A program made the translations under genes and the position numbers. Below, one piece after another: positions 8,030 to 17,418 of a stretch of DNA of 64,000 nt (its first letter is position 1; each line of letters starts with the position of its first letter). This DNA is from Marinilabilia salmonicolor (lineage in GTDB: Bacteria; Bacteroidota; Bacteroidia; Bacteroidales; Marinilabiliaceae), in NCBI RefSeq assembly GCF_003003035.1, contig NZ_PVTS01000014.1, positions 1 through 64,000 of the forward strand. Direction: 5' to 3'. Below the pieces are notes generated by a model. That model made no database searches. It was not told the DNA's origin and was given only the letters and a program-made list of their open reading frames with translations.

Positions 8030-8836
8030 ATGAATATCAGAAATTTTAAACTATTTACTGCGACCCTGATTTTATCAGCATTAACACTTTCCTGTGAAGA
8101 GGGAAAAATCAATTTGTTTACCGTAAGTCAGGATGTGGAATTTGGGGAGCAGATGACTCAGGAGATTCTATCCAGTCCTTCCGAATATCCGATTTTGAGC
8201 AGACAGGAATATCCTGAAGCTTATGACTATCTCGAAGGCATGCGTGATAAACTGCTTGCTACCGGAGAAATTAAATATGCTGATGAATTTGCCTGGGATA
8301 TTTATATTATTGACCAGAATGTTCTAAATGCATTTGCCGTTCCAGGTGGCACTACTTTTTATTATACCGGATTGATTAAGTTTCTGGAGGACGAAGCTTC
8401 CCTGGCCGGAGTGATGGCTCATGAATTTGCCCATGCCGATAAGCGGCATTCCACCAACAGGATGACCAAAATGTACGGAGTTCAAACATTGTTGTCGGTG
8501 ATTGCCGGGGAGGAGACTACTGTGGTGGAGAATTTACTTCTTCAGTTGGGCGGAAAGGGTACAGAATTGTTTTTCAGTCGTGATGATGAATATGAGGCCG
8601 ATGAGTCAGCAGTCAGGTATCTTTATAAAACCACGTGGGATGCCAGAGGTGTGGCTCATTTTTTCGAAAAGATAGGAACCGAAGCCGACAATTCCGATTG
8701 GATGGTCTATTTTCAGACGCACCCCAATCCCGAAGACCGTGTACAGAAAATTTATGAACATCATGAGAATTTGGGAGGCAAGGACGGTGATCTCTTTGGG
8801 AGCAGATATCAGGAGCTGAAGAACAGTTTGCCTTAA
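8030..8836 (+). CDS. M48 family zinc metalloprotease, lipoprotein
   Basis: 268 residues with a lipoprotein signal peptide (lipobox TLSC, Cys22). The zinc motif HEFAH is at 131-135, and the third ligand is Glu187 in the conserved SRDDEYEAD block. It therefore belongs to the BepA/LoiP-like periplasmic M48 group, which act in envelope protein quality control. It lacks the TPR domain of BepA. The C-terminus has the typical THPNPEDRV motif. It is monocistronic, with a terminator immediately downstream. Confidence 0.93.
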   Translation: MNIRNFKLFTATLILSALTLSCEEGKINLFTVSQDVEFGEQMTQEILSSPSEYPILSRQEYPEAYDYLEGMRDKLLATGEIKYADEFAWDIYIIDQNVLNAFAVPGGTTFYYTGLIKFLEDEASLAGVMAHEFAHADKRHSTNRMTKMYGVQTLLSVIAGEETTVVENLLLQLGGKGTELFFSRDDEYEADESAVRYLYKTTWDARGVAHFFEKIGTEADNSDWMVYFQTHPNPEDRVQKIYEHHENLGGKDGDLFGSRYQELKNSLP

Positions 8837-8879
8837 TACAATAGCTTGTTTTTTTTAATTGTGCATACGTTTGCATTGC

Positions 8880-8922
8880 GGAAAGACCATTGGTGTATTT
8901 ATTGCATTATTGGTCTTTTTTG
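8880..8922 (+). terminator. Terminator after the M48 gene
   Basis: AAAGACCA and TGGTCTTT form the stem of a hairpin with a long loop, ending in TTTTTTG. Confidence 0.75.
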
Positions 8923-9285
8923 TTTGTAGTCAGTGTATTGTAATAGGAAGGGGCGGAGAAATCGGACATTAAAAAAGGGCTGCCGGTAGAACCGACAACC
9001 CTTTAACCTTAACCCTAACCCGATACAAATATAAGTCATTGTTAGAGATCGTGCAAAATATTTCATGTTTTTTTTGCAAAAAAAAGTTGCTCATCAAAGG
9101 AGGAAGGTGTTAACTGCTTAATTGTGTGTTTTTTTGAATCTAAATTAATTTTACTGCGTAATATTGTTTTTAGATTCTCTGTGATTTATCTTTTTCAAAC
9201 AATTTTCATTGTTAGTTTTGTGAGTTTTCATGTAAAAAAAAAAGAGAATCCGGCCTTGACCGGTCTTAGCATATAATTTTTTAGA
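8923..9285 (+). other. Intergenic region with a second hairpin and a -7 box for the histidine kinase
   Basis: A second imperfect hairpin lies at 8973-9004 (AAAGGG-TG-CGGT with ACCG-CA-CCCTTT, two C/A mismatches), followed by a TTAACCC/TAACCC tract. It may be an attenuator or an extra terminator. An exact -7 box, TAGTTTTG, is at 9213-9220, about 65 bases before the kinase start; no convincing -33 TTTG is present. Confidence 0.45.
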
Positions 9286-11238
9286 ATGGGTTATACAGGT
9301 TTTTCTGTTTCATTAATGTCTTTGGTAAATGCTCTGGTGCAATTGGAATCCGGAGACGAAATTGTTGACGGTTTGCTCAATGGTCTTGAAGATTTGGTCG
9401 GAAAGAAAAATTGTTGGAGTTGTTCTTTAGTGACACTCGAAGAAATGAACTTTCATCAAAGTGATCAGGAGAATGGCAGGGCCGGAGGTGAGAATAATAT
9501 TGGCAGACTTAACAAGGGAAGCAACCTTACCAATTATTATTTTAATTTTCAGGATGGAAACTTCATACATCTTGGGGTCTCAACTGCTCTTTCTGACAAG
9601 AAAAAATGCTTAATTCAATTATCGGTTGATACCATCTCCACTGTTTTAGCTATGAAGCAAAAAGTAGAATCTCCTAATGATATTGATTACGCTTCAGAGA
9701 AATCAAATGAAACAGTTCAGCAGTTGCAAAAAGAAATCAAGCGACGAAAGAGATATGAGACGAGATTGGAGGAGAGTGAGAAACGAAATGTTATGATTCT
9801 GGATAACAGCATGGATGCGATCTTGCTGACCAGTCCGTCGGGAGAAATTTTTTCTGCTAATAATAGTGCATGCCACTTGTTTGGAATGACAGAAGCAGAG
9901 ATTATCTCCCGAGGCAGAAGTGGATTGGTTGACCCCGGTGACCCGAGGTTGGCTGAAATGTTGGAAAGAAGAGATAAAAAGGGAAATGTAAAGGGAGAAT
10001 TGTTCTTTTTGCGTAAGGATGGCTCACGATTTGAAGGAGATTTGTCCTCATCGGTTTTCCTGAATGAGCATGGGGAACCCAGAAGCAGTATGATTATCCG
10101 TGATGTAACGCATCAGAAAAAGATCGAATCGCAATTATTGCTTTTGGGACATTCTGTCGAGCAGAGCCCTTTGAGCATCGTGATAACAGACCTTCAGGGA
10201 GAAATAAAATATGTCAATAAAGCTTTTACAAAAATAACAGGTTTTGAAAAGGAGGAAGCATTGGGACAAACCATGAGTATTGTGGATTCAGGTTTGCAGT
10301 GTCCTCACTTTCTGGATGAATCGTGGCAATCGGTGCTGGACGGGAATGAATGGACAGGGGAGTTGAAGAATAAACGAAAAACCGGTGAGTTGTACTGGGA
10401 ATATATCAAGATTTCTCCCGTTCGCCAGGCCTCAGGCGAAATCACTCATGTGGTATCCATCAGAGAGGATATCACTGAAAAGAAAAAGATGATTGATGAC
10501 CTGATAATTGCCAAAGAAAAAGCTGAGGAGAGTGACCGTTTAAAAACAGCTTTTCTTGCCAATGTCAGTCATGAAATTCGTACTCCGATGAATGGTATTC
10601 TGGGCTTTATGGAGTTGCTTAAAATGCCAGGACTCGGCGATGAGGAAAAGGATTCCTACATTGATATGGTGAATAGTAGTGGTGATCGGCTTTTAAAAAC
10701 GATCAATGATCTGATAGAGATTTCAAAAATTGAGTCAGGACAAGTTTGTGCGGAATATTCGCAGGTAGATATACGGGAAATAATGAATTATGCCCTTCGG
10801 TTCTTTACTCCTCAGGCACAGGATAAAAAGCTGGGATTAAGAATTTCCGAAATGCCGGAGCCCCCTAAGAATATGGTTTTTACCGATCGAACAAAGGTGG
10901 AGGCTGCTCTTTCGAACTTAATCTTCAATGCGATAAAATTTACCAATTGCGGGGAGGTTATTTTTGGCAGTTATATGGACGCTGAAAATATGGTCTTTTA
11001 CGTGAAGGATACCGGTGTGGGAATTGCTCCGGATCAAATGGACGCCGTATTTGACCGTTTTGTGCAGGCCGATTTGAATATGACCAAACCTTACCAGGGA
11101 ACAGGACTGGGATTGTCCATCATAAGGGGTTATATTACTCACCTGAAGGGGAAAATATGGGTGGAATCAGAAGTGGGAAAAGGAAGTGTCTTTTATTTTT
11201 CTATTCCTTGTCGGTCTCCCCAAAGCGGTATGAAATAA
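9286..11238 (+). CDS. Soluble PAS-PAS sensor histidine kinase
   Basis: 650 residues with no signal peptide or membrane segment, so it is a cytoplasmic sensor. Order: an unassigned N-terminal domain (1-125, possibly GAF-like), a short coiled coil (140-165), PAS1 (about 168-280), PAS2 with PAC (about 285-400), HisKA with the phosphorylated His429 in FLANVSHEIRTPMNG, and HATPase_c with the N box (NLIFNAIKFT), G1 (DTGVGIAP) and G2 (GTGLGLSI). There is no receiver domain in the protein; a stand-alone receiver is encoded 36 bp downstream and is the likely partner. The signal is unknown. Confidence 0.9.
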   Translation: MGYTGFSVSLMSLVNALVQLESGDEIVDGLLNGLEDLVGKKNCWSCSLVTLEEMNFHQSDQENGRAGGENNIGRLNKGSNLTNYYFNFQDGNFIHLGVSTALSDKKKCLIQLSVDTISTVLAMKQKVESPNDIDYASEKSNETVQQLQKEIKRRKRYETRLEESEKRNVMILDNSMDAILLTSPSGEIFSANNSACHLFGMTEAEIISRGRSGLVDPGDPRLAEMLERRDKKGNVKGELFFLRKDGSRFEGDLSSSVFLNEHGEPRSSMIIRDVTHQKKIESQLLLLGHSVEQSPLSIVITDLQGEIKYVNKAFTKITGFEKEEALGQTMSIVDSGLQCPHFLDESWQSVLDGNEWTGELKNKRKTGELYWEYIKISPVRQASGEITHVVSIREDITEKKKMIDDLIIAKEKAEESDRLKTAFLANVSHEIRTPMNGILGFMELLKMPGLGDEEKDSYIDMVNSSGDRLLKTINDLIEISKIESGQVCAEYSQVDIREIMNYALRFFTPQAQDKKLGLRISEMPEPPKNMVFTDRTKVEAALSNLIFNAIKFTNCGEVIFGSYMDAENMVFYVKDTGVGIAPDQMDAVFDRFVQADLNMTKPYQGTGLGLSIIRGYITHLKGKIWVESEVGKGSVFYFSIPCRSPQSGMK

Positions 11239-11274
11239 AGATTAATCAAACCTTAACAAATAAATGATAGACAA

Positions 11275-11658
11275 ATGCACACTTCAACAAGAAAAAAATC
11301 ATCGGGAATCATTCTTCTTGCAGAGGATGACAAACTGAGCGTATCCTATTTTAAAGCAGTCCTTTCCAGTGAAGGGTTTGACGTCATTCATGTGGACAAT
11401 GGGATTGATGCTGTTGAGAAAGTACGCAGCAACCCTGAGCTGAGTCTGGTGCTTATGGATATAAAAATGCCCCAAAAAAGCGGAGTTGAAGCCGCCAGGG
11501 AAATTCGCAGCTTCAATACCGCCCTTCCGCTCATTGCCCAAACTGCTTTTGCTTTGGCAGGTGATAAAGAAACCATTTTGGGTGCGGGATTTAATGCCTA
11601 CATAACCAAACCTGTCAGTCGGGAAGATCTATTAGATATGGTGAAACGATTTTTATAA
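11275..11658 (+). CDS. Single-domain CheY-like response regulator
   Basis: 127 residues, only a receiver domain: acidic pair Asp18/Asp19, phospho-acceptor Asp62 (VLMDIKMP), Thr90 and Lys112 (TKPVS). No output domain is present, so it may act as a phosphotransfer intermediate or by protein-protein contact. It lies 36 bp behind the PAS histidine kinase, almost certainly as one transcription unit. Such detached receivers commonly replace the fused receiver of hybrid kinases. Confidence 0.9.
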   Translation: MHTSTRKKSSGIILLAEDDKLSVSYFKAVLSSEGFDVIHVDNGIDAVEKVRSNPELSLVLMDIKMPQKSGVEAAREIRSFNTALPLIAQTAFALAGDKETILGAGFNAYITKPVSREDLLDMVKRFL

Positions 11659-11747
11659 TAAAGTAATTGGTGTTTTCTCTTCGAAACCGGAAAGATCTTT
11701 CAAACTTTGTGTTGAAATTTCAATTGCTGAGCCGCTCGGCTATTTTG

Positions 11748-12135
11748 AGTCTGTCCATTAAGTCACGTTTGTTTCCCCGAGGGCTCGGGGCAGGTTGTTA
11801 TGCCATTCCCGAAAAGTACTCATTTACTATGGGAAACTCCGCATTTTTGGGGATGCCAGGCCTTGCAAACCCAACATTCTGAACCGACACAGCTCCAATT
11901 GCCATTTTTCCCGACTTTATTGACGGGCACTATTTAGTGTCTGTAGGGAATGTTCCACTTGCTGCATTTCGACTGGCTCAATGTAACACGTTACGCTTGC
12001 CGTCAAACAGGTATTTGCCTTGGTGAAATGGGCCTTTGGCCCCACCGGAGAAAAATAGTGGCAGGCTTTACAATTGGCATCTTCTGATCCGACATATATC
12101 TAAAAATAAACTTTGTTAAGTTTATAGACAGGTTC
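11748..12135 (+). mobile_element. Degenerate MITE-like or IS-remnant element, about 390 bp
   Basis: The left end (AGTCTGTCCATTAAG) and right end (TAAGTTTATAGACAGGTTC) are imperfect terminal inverted repeats that resemble the ends of the 196-197-bp elements at 25181 and 39243. Flanking sequences are TATTTTG (11741-11747) and TATTTCG (12136-12142), a possible 7-bp target duplication with one mismatch. The interior differs from the smaller elements and carries no credible transposase; short frames in it lack coding character. Confidence 0.45.
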
Positions 12136-12242
12136 TATTTCGTTCCGGGCATCCCTTCCGTGTTTTTATTTTTTTGTCCACTCTTTGTGTTTTGTTATTC
12201 AATATGAGTTGTGATTAATTTAAAATCCCGGCTTTTATTCTA

Positions 12243-12317
12243 TTGAAACAAGCATGGCAAGGGATTCCACAAGATAATATGTATAAGTTTCTGCATTCGA
12301 GTTTCATCCGACCTTGA
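12243..12317 (+). repeat. Palindromic repeat family, diverged copy C
   Basis: This 75-bp unit aligns with the copies at 42159 and 42252. The arms TTGAAAC and GTTTCATCCG can pair. It also keeps an uninterrupted 24-codon frame (TTG start, TGA at 12315-12317) whose peptide ends NMYKFLHSSFIRP, similar to the other copies. Confidence 0.65.
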
Positions 12318-12330
12318 AAAGTTAATTTTA

Positions 12331-12474
12331 AACGAATGAAACGAGCATGATATTTTTTAAGCATAAATATCACAAAAGAATATGTTTAAAAAATATTATG
12401 CGAGAGCGAAGCGGTTCCATTCGTTCTCAAATTTTTAATTAGTTTTTTATCAGATGATTACAAAATTTTAAACG
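12331..12474 (+). repeat. Palindromic repeat family, copy D (long stem)
   Basis: ATGAAACGAGCATGATATTT pairs with a downstream arm that includes AAATATTATGCGAG and GTTCCATTCG, making a long bulged hairpin (12332-12424), followed by about 50 bp of A/T-rich sequence. It is flanked by the direct repeat ATTTTAAACGAATGAAA (starting at 12326 and at 12465). It is nearly identical, in inverted orientation, to the sequence before the GH10 gene (3258-3396). Confidence 0.8.
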
Positions 12475-12481
12475 AATGAAA

Positions 12482-12716
12482 TATTGTTTCCGGATAAAGC
12501 TACTTATTGCTTGATTATCAGGTATTTGTTATTGTGTGACGTATTAAAGAAGTCTCCTCTACCTGTGTTTGATGTAACTAAGATGTAACGCTTTTCTTTT
12601 AAGGGGAGGCGAGATGATTTTACTTCGCTTTTACAATTTTAAGAGTTGTTCACAATTGAGGGAGCAACAATTATTCATTTGTAAATAAAGGTTTGTGTTA
12701 CATTAACTATTTAACC
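12482..12716 (+). promoter_or_regulatory. Leader region of PUL1
   Basis: About 235 bp between the palindromic repeats and susC. It presumably holds the PUL1 promoter, but no clean TAnnTTTG box is present, which would fit an activator-dependent promoter. Short inverted pieces (TCCTCTACCT with AGGGGAGG) can form a weak hairpin. Confidence 0.3.
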
Positions 12717-15704
12717 ATGAAAAAAGCGAAGTTATTTAAAGGTAATTTATTCCGGAGTTTTCTCCTGTTGAGTTGTCTTTTCTTTTCCCTGCAACAGTTA
12801 ACTGCACAGGAATTGCCTGTCACGGGAACAATTACCGACGGAATGGGAGATCCATTGCCGGGTGCATCAGTAGTCATTAAGGGAACTACCAGCGGAACTA
12901 TTACCGACATTGATGGTAACTACTCATTGGAAGTGCCGTCAGATGCCGTTCTTGTTTATTCTTTTATAGGGATGAAGACTACTGAAGTTAATGTTGATGG
13001 CCAAAGCGTCATTGATATTCAGATGAAGGAGAATATTGCCACCCTTGATGAGTTGGTAGTTATTGGTTATGGTTCTGTTAAAAGAAAAGACGTAACCACT
13101 TCCATTTCCAGTGTTTCAACAAAAGAATTAGAGAAAAAGCCTATTACCAATGTTGCACAGGCAATCCAGGGGCGTGCTGCCGGGGTTTCCGTGATGAAAC
13201 CCAGCGGATCTCCCGATGCCGGAATGGTGGTGCGGGTTCGTGGTACGACCTCTCTTAACGGAAACAACGATCCGTTGTACGTGGTGGATGGAGTGCCCAT
13301 GACAGACATTGCTTATCTAAACCCCAATGATATTGAGAGCATGCAGATTCTGAAGGATGCTTCATCTGCAGCTATTTACGGGTCAAGAGCCGCAAATGGT
13401 GTTGTAATGATCAGCACCAAGTCAGGTAAAGAAGGTGTAGCTAAAATTACTTTCAACGGACACGTGGGTGTTACCGATCTGACCAATACAATCGACCCAT
13501 TGAATGTTGATCAGTATCGTGAGTTGATTGAAGATATTGGTTTAAATATGAATCTTCCTGAAAATCTCACTGATCGTACCGACTGGTATGATGAGACCTA
13601 CCAGACGGCACTGACTCAAAACTATCAGATGTCAGTAACCAATGGAGATGAGAAAATGAACTATTACCTCTCAGGTGGATATAGTAAGGAAGACGGTGTT
13701 ATTGAAGTTTCCTTTTTCGAGAGATATAATTTTAAAGCCAACATTGAAAATGAAATTCGTTCCTGGTTAAAAGTGGGAGCAAATGTTTCCTATTCCGATT
13801 ATACAGGAAACGGCATCATTTCCGGAGCAGGTTCCAATCGGGCCGGAGTGGTTTTGTCAGTGATTAATACTCCCACATATGCGCCGGTTTGGAGTGAAGA
13901 AAATCCCGGGCAGTATTACAATAACTTTTACGGTGCCAACATCACCCACCCTGTGAACAATATGTCCCGAAGTGAAGATAATCAGACCAACACTCAGCGT
14001 CTGATTGCTACCGGTAATGCAATGATTACCTTCACTGATGATTTGAACTTTAAATCAACCGTGACACTGGATCGCACCTACACGCATCAGGTCTCTTTTC
14101 TGGATCCTTTGAAAACAGCCTGGGGAAGGTCTCAGCATGGTGAAGCCGGTGATAATCGTTCACTGGGAACTGTTATGGTTTTTGATAATGTGCTGAACTA
14201 TAACAAATCTTTGAACAGGCATGATTTTGACCTTATGCTCGGTAGCTCGGGAACCACTTCTATGTGGTCACAAAGCTATCAGACCGTTTCGCATTTTCGT
14301 GATGGCAGCATAAAAACCCTGAATGCCGGAAATAAAGTTTTGCAAGGCAATGGAACTGTGGCCGCCGATTGGGCTATTATGTCTTATTTTGGCCGCCTTG
14401 GATACAATTTTGATGATAAATATCTTATGACCATGAATATGCGTGCAGATGGTTCTTCCAAACTGCACCCCGATCACCGCTGGGGGTATTTCCCATCTGT
14501 ATCCGGTGCATGGAGAGTCTCTTCCGAATCTTTTATGGATGATGTCAGCTGGCTGGATGACTTTAAAATCCGTGGTGGCTGGGGTCAAACGGGTAACCAG
14601 TCCGGTTTGGGCGATTATGCTTACTTACAGCGTTACAACATTAATCGTCAGAACTGGTGGGGTGAGGATGCTGATCCTAATGCTTTGGTTACTTTGCGTC
14701 AGTCTAATCTGAGAAATACCGATCTTACCTGGGAAACTACCACTCAAACAAACGTTGGTTTGGATCTTACAGTATTAAGAAGTCGTCTGACTTTGAATAT
14801 GGACTGGTATCACAAAAAAACCACTGACATGTTAATGACTGTTAGTCTGCCGGCCGGTTCTGCTGCAGCCAGTACCATTATGCGCAATGAGGGGGAAATG
14901 ACCAATACAGGGTTTGAGTTTACACTGAGCTCACGTAACATTAGACGAGGCGATTTTTCGTGGGATACGGATTTTAATATCTCTTTTAACCGGAATGAGC
15001 TGACAGCGCTGGAGTTGACAAAGGTTTATACTTATGCCAAAACCAGTGACCACATTGATGAACAAGTTGTTCGAAACGAGCCCGGACGTCCCCTCGGAGG
15101 TTTCTATGGTTACATCAGCGATGGAGTGGATCCTGAAACCGGGGATATGATTTATCGCGACTTAACCGGTGATGGCGTTGTGAATTCATCAGACCGGACT
15201 TACATCGGAGATCCCAATCCTGATTTCACCTACGGTATGACCAACACTGTTTCGTATAAAGGATTGTCATTGAATATCCTGCTTCAGGGAAGCTATGGAA
15301 ACGATATTTTCAATGCATCCAGAATGGAGACTGAAGGGATGTTTGATGCCAAAAATCAATCCACTGCAGTGTTGGATCGCTGGAGAATTCCCGGACAGAT
15401 TACCGATATGCCCAGAGCCGGATATAACATTAAAAACTCATCCTATTTTGTTGAAGACGGAAGTTATCTGAGAATAAAAGATGTAACCCTCTCGTATGAG
15501 TTTGATGGAGGAGTTATTGAGCGATGGGGGATTTCACGCCTTCAACCTTATGTGTCTGCTTCCAATCTGTTGACCATTACAGATTATTCAGGGATGGATC
15601 CGGAAGTAAACCAATGGGGAAACAGTGGTGCCGTCCAGGGAATTGACTGGGGATCTTACCCTCAAACCAGATCATTTGTGTTTGGAGTAAATGTTGAATT
15701 TTAA
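12717..15704 (+). CDS. SusC/RagA-like TonB-dependent outer-membrane transporter (PUL1)
   Basis: 995 residues from the ATG at 12717, preferred over an in-frame ATG 24 bp upstream because MKKAKLFKGN begins a normal signal peptide ending LTAQ. Order: carboxypeptidase-regulatory-like beta domain (about 30-105; PVTGTITDGMGDPLPGASV), TonB box region (DELVVIGYG), plug (about 115-235; VAQAIQGRAAGV, DPLYVVDGVPM, NGVVMISTKSG) and a 22-strand barrel ending in a final aromatic strand (FVFGVNVEF). It imports oligosaccharides with the SusD encoded 12 bp downstream. It lacks an STN domain, so it is not sigma-linked; the SusR-like protein at 20336 is the likely regulator. Confidence 0.95.
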   Translation: MKKAKLFKGNLFRSFLLLSCLFFSLQQLTAQELPVTGTITDGMGDPLPGASVVIKGTTSGTITDIDGNYSLEVPSDAVLVYSFIGMKTTEVNVDGQSVIDIQMKENIATLDELVVIGYGSVKRKDVTTSISSVSTKELEKKPITNVAQAIQGRAAGVSVMKPSGSPDAGMVVRVRGTTSLNGNNDPLYVVDGVPMTDIAYLNPNDIESMQILKDASSAAIYGSRAANGVVMISTKSGKEGVAKITFNGHVGVTDLTNTIDPLNVDQYRELIEDIGLNMNLPENLTDRTDWYDETYQTALTQNYQMSVTNGDEKMNYYLSGGYSKEDGVIEVSFFERYNFKANIENEIRSWLKVGANVSYSDYTGNGIISGAGSNRAGVVLSVINTPTYAPVWSEENPGQYYNNFYGANITHPVNNMSRSEDNQTNTQRLIATGNAMITFTDDLNFKSTVTLDRTYTHQVSFLDPLKTAWGRSQHGEAGDNRSLGTVMVFDNVLNYNKSLNRHDFDLMLGSSGTTSMWSQSYQTVSHFRDGSIKTLNAGNKVLQGNGTVAADWAIMSYFGRLGYNFDDKYLMTMNMRADGSSKLHPDHRWGYFPSVSGAWRVSSESFMDDVSWLDDFKIRGGWGQTGNQSGLGDYAYLQRYNINRQNWWGEDADPNALVTLRQSNLRNTDLTWETTTQTNVGLDLTVLRSRLTLNMDWYHKKTTDMLMTVSLPAGSAAASTIMRNEGEMTNTGFEFTLSSRNIRRGDFSWDTDFNISFNRNELTALELTKVYTYAKTSDHIDEQVVRNEPGRPLGGFYGYISDGVDPETGDMIYRDLTGDGVVNSSDRTYIGDPNPDFTYGMTNTVSYKGLSLNILLQGSYGNDIFNASRMETEGMFDAKNQSTAVLDRWRIPGQITDMPRAGYNIKNSSYFVEDGSYLRIKDVTLSYEFDGGVIERWGISRLQPYVSASNLLTITDYSGMDPEVNQWGNSGAVQGIDWGSYPQTRSFVFGVNVEF

Positions 15705-15716
15705 TCGAAAAGAGCT

Positions 15717-17231
15717 ATGAAGATAAATATATTAACAACCGGTATGGGAATGCTGTTGCTGTTATTGGCAGCATCCTGCTCACTGGATAAAGACCCGATT
15801 TCTGAGTTTTCGGAAGTTACTATGGGGGTTGTGGATGAATCAGGAGATCGTATTAAGTTTGAAGACCGGAGCGAAATGCTCAGCCAGTACGAAGGGATGT
15901 ACAACATCCTTAAAGATCGTCAGGAACACTGGTACCTTGACTATCTTTTGCTTACAGAAGTTCGCGCTGATAATGCTTACGCAGGGACTACCGGTGCTGA
16001 AGTAATGCCTGTCGAAGATAATTCACTGGATGGAAGCAACAGTGTGTTGGCACGCGACTGGAACAGATATCTGGAGGACATTGCCTATGTGAACTCCATT
16101 ATTGAAAATATAGACCTGGTACCTGATGCTTCTTTTTCAGATAGTGAAAGAGCACAATGGAAAGCTGAGGCTAAAATATTCAGGGCTATGGTTTTGCTGG
16201 ATATGGTTCGGATCTGGGGAAATATTCCGGTAATTACCAAGGAAGCAACAGATATTACCGCTGATAATATTGAAGAGGTTTATCCTGTTTATTTTCCTCC
16301 ACAAAACACGCCTGATGAAGCCTATCAGCAAATCATCAAAGATCTGACTGAAGCTGTGCCCGATGCACCGGCTGTTGGAGGTGATAAAACCATCCTGACA
16401 AAAGGAGTGGCCTGGTCACTGCTGGCAAAAGCTTATGCTGAAGAGACCATCAGGGACTATGATAAGGTAATCGAATACAGCGATAAAGTGATTAATGCAG
16501 GTTATTCCCTGGTTGATGACTATTCTCTGCTTTTTGGGATGAATGAAGCCGGAACAGATGTGGCTGCACGTAATACTTCTGAGGCAATTTTGGAAGTCCA
16601 TTATTATTCCGGAGGTGGCAACTGGGTGACCTGGATGTTTGGTCGAAACCTGATTAACTGGGATCAGAATTTCAGCTGGGCTAAGTGGGTGACTCCTTCA
16701 CGTGATCTGATTGCTGCCTTTGAGGCAGAAGGTGATGATGTAAGACTCGGTGAATCAGTTGTTTTTTATGAAGCAGGATGGAGTTTGTATTACCCGTCGG
16801 AAAATTATCCTTTTATGTATAAACTCCGTTCCGAAAACAACAGCATTATAAAGTTAAGACTGGCGGATATCCTTCTTTTGAAAGCGGAAGCCCTTGTAGG
16901 AAAAGGAGACCTTGACGGAGCGGCTGCTATTGTGGATCAAATCAGAGCCAGGGTGAATCTTCCGGGCCTGGACGAATCCGTGAAAGCGTCTGCAGCAGAT
17001 ATGAAAGAGGCTGTGTTGAAAGAACGCCGTCTGGAGCTGGCCTTTGAAGGACATCGGTTGTTTGACCTTATCAGAAACGACAAACTTCAGGAGGTAATGA
17101 ATGGCATTAATAACCGTGACATCGGACGTTTGCCTCAGGCGCGTTCCTTTACCGAAGAGTCAGAACTGTTCCCGATTCCTCAATCGGTGTTGGATGTGAA
17201 TTCCAATCTGGAACAAAATCCCGGATATTAA
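15717..17231 (+). CDS. SusD/RagB-like glycan-binding lipoprotein (PUL1)
   Basis: 504 residues with lipobox AASC (Cys21). It has the TPR-like helical SusD fold: an N-terminal SusD-like segment with EGMYNILKDRQ and an acidic loop, the KAEAKIFRAMVLLDMVRIWGN helix pair (about 150-170), and the C-terminal RagB block LKERRLELAFEGHRLFDLIRN (about 425-445) ending PIPQSVLDVNSNLEQNPGY, the usual family terminus. It forms the lid of the SusC transporter. Translationally it is almost coupled to susC (12-bp gap). Confidence 0.95.
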   Translation: MKINILTTGMGMLLLLLAASCSLDKDPISEFSEVTMGVVDESGDRIKFEDRSEMLSQYEGMYNILKDRQEHWYLDYLLLTEVRADNAYAGTTGAEVMPVEDNSLDGSNSVLARDWNRYLEDIAYVNSIIENIDLVPDASFSDSERAQWKAEAKIFRAMVLLDMVRIWGNIPVITKEATDITADNIEEVYPVYFPPQNTPDEAYQQIIKDLTEAVPDAPAVGGDKTILTKGVAWSLLAKAYAEETIRDYDKVIEYSDKVINAGYSLVDDYSLLFGMNEAGTDVAARNTSEAILEVHYYSGGGNWVTWMFGRNLINWDQNFSWAKWVTPSRDLIAAFEAEGDDVRLGESVVFYEAGWSLYYPSENYPFMYKLRSENNSIIKLRLADILLLKAEALVGKGDLDGAAAIVDQIRARVNLPGLDESVKASAADMKEAVLKERRLELAFEGHRLFDLIRNDKLQEVMNGINNRDIGRLPQARSFTEESELFPIPQSVLDVNSNLEQNPGY

Positions 17232-17418
17232 TATCCATTTCAGCTTTTCCCTTGTCGAAAGTCTCATGGAGATTGGCGGCAGGGGAGAGCTCCGGAAATA
17301 ATCCTGAAATTTAAAATGTTCAGCTTTTATAAAACGCAAATAATACGAAGTTGCATGATCAATGAGAATTGTAGTTGTTTCGGTTTCATAAGGCTGATAA
17401 TTTGATAAAAACATATTT

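Noticed and set aside
9000-9025. Telomere-like TTAACCC/TAACCC tract
   Set aside because: Only about three units next to a hairpin; no sign of a replicon end.
11667-11882. 71-codon frame after the response regulator
   Set aside because: It runs into the MITE-like element and has no coding character.
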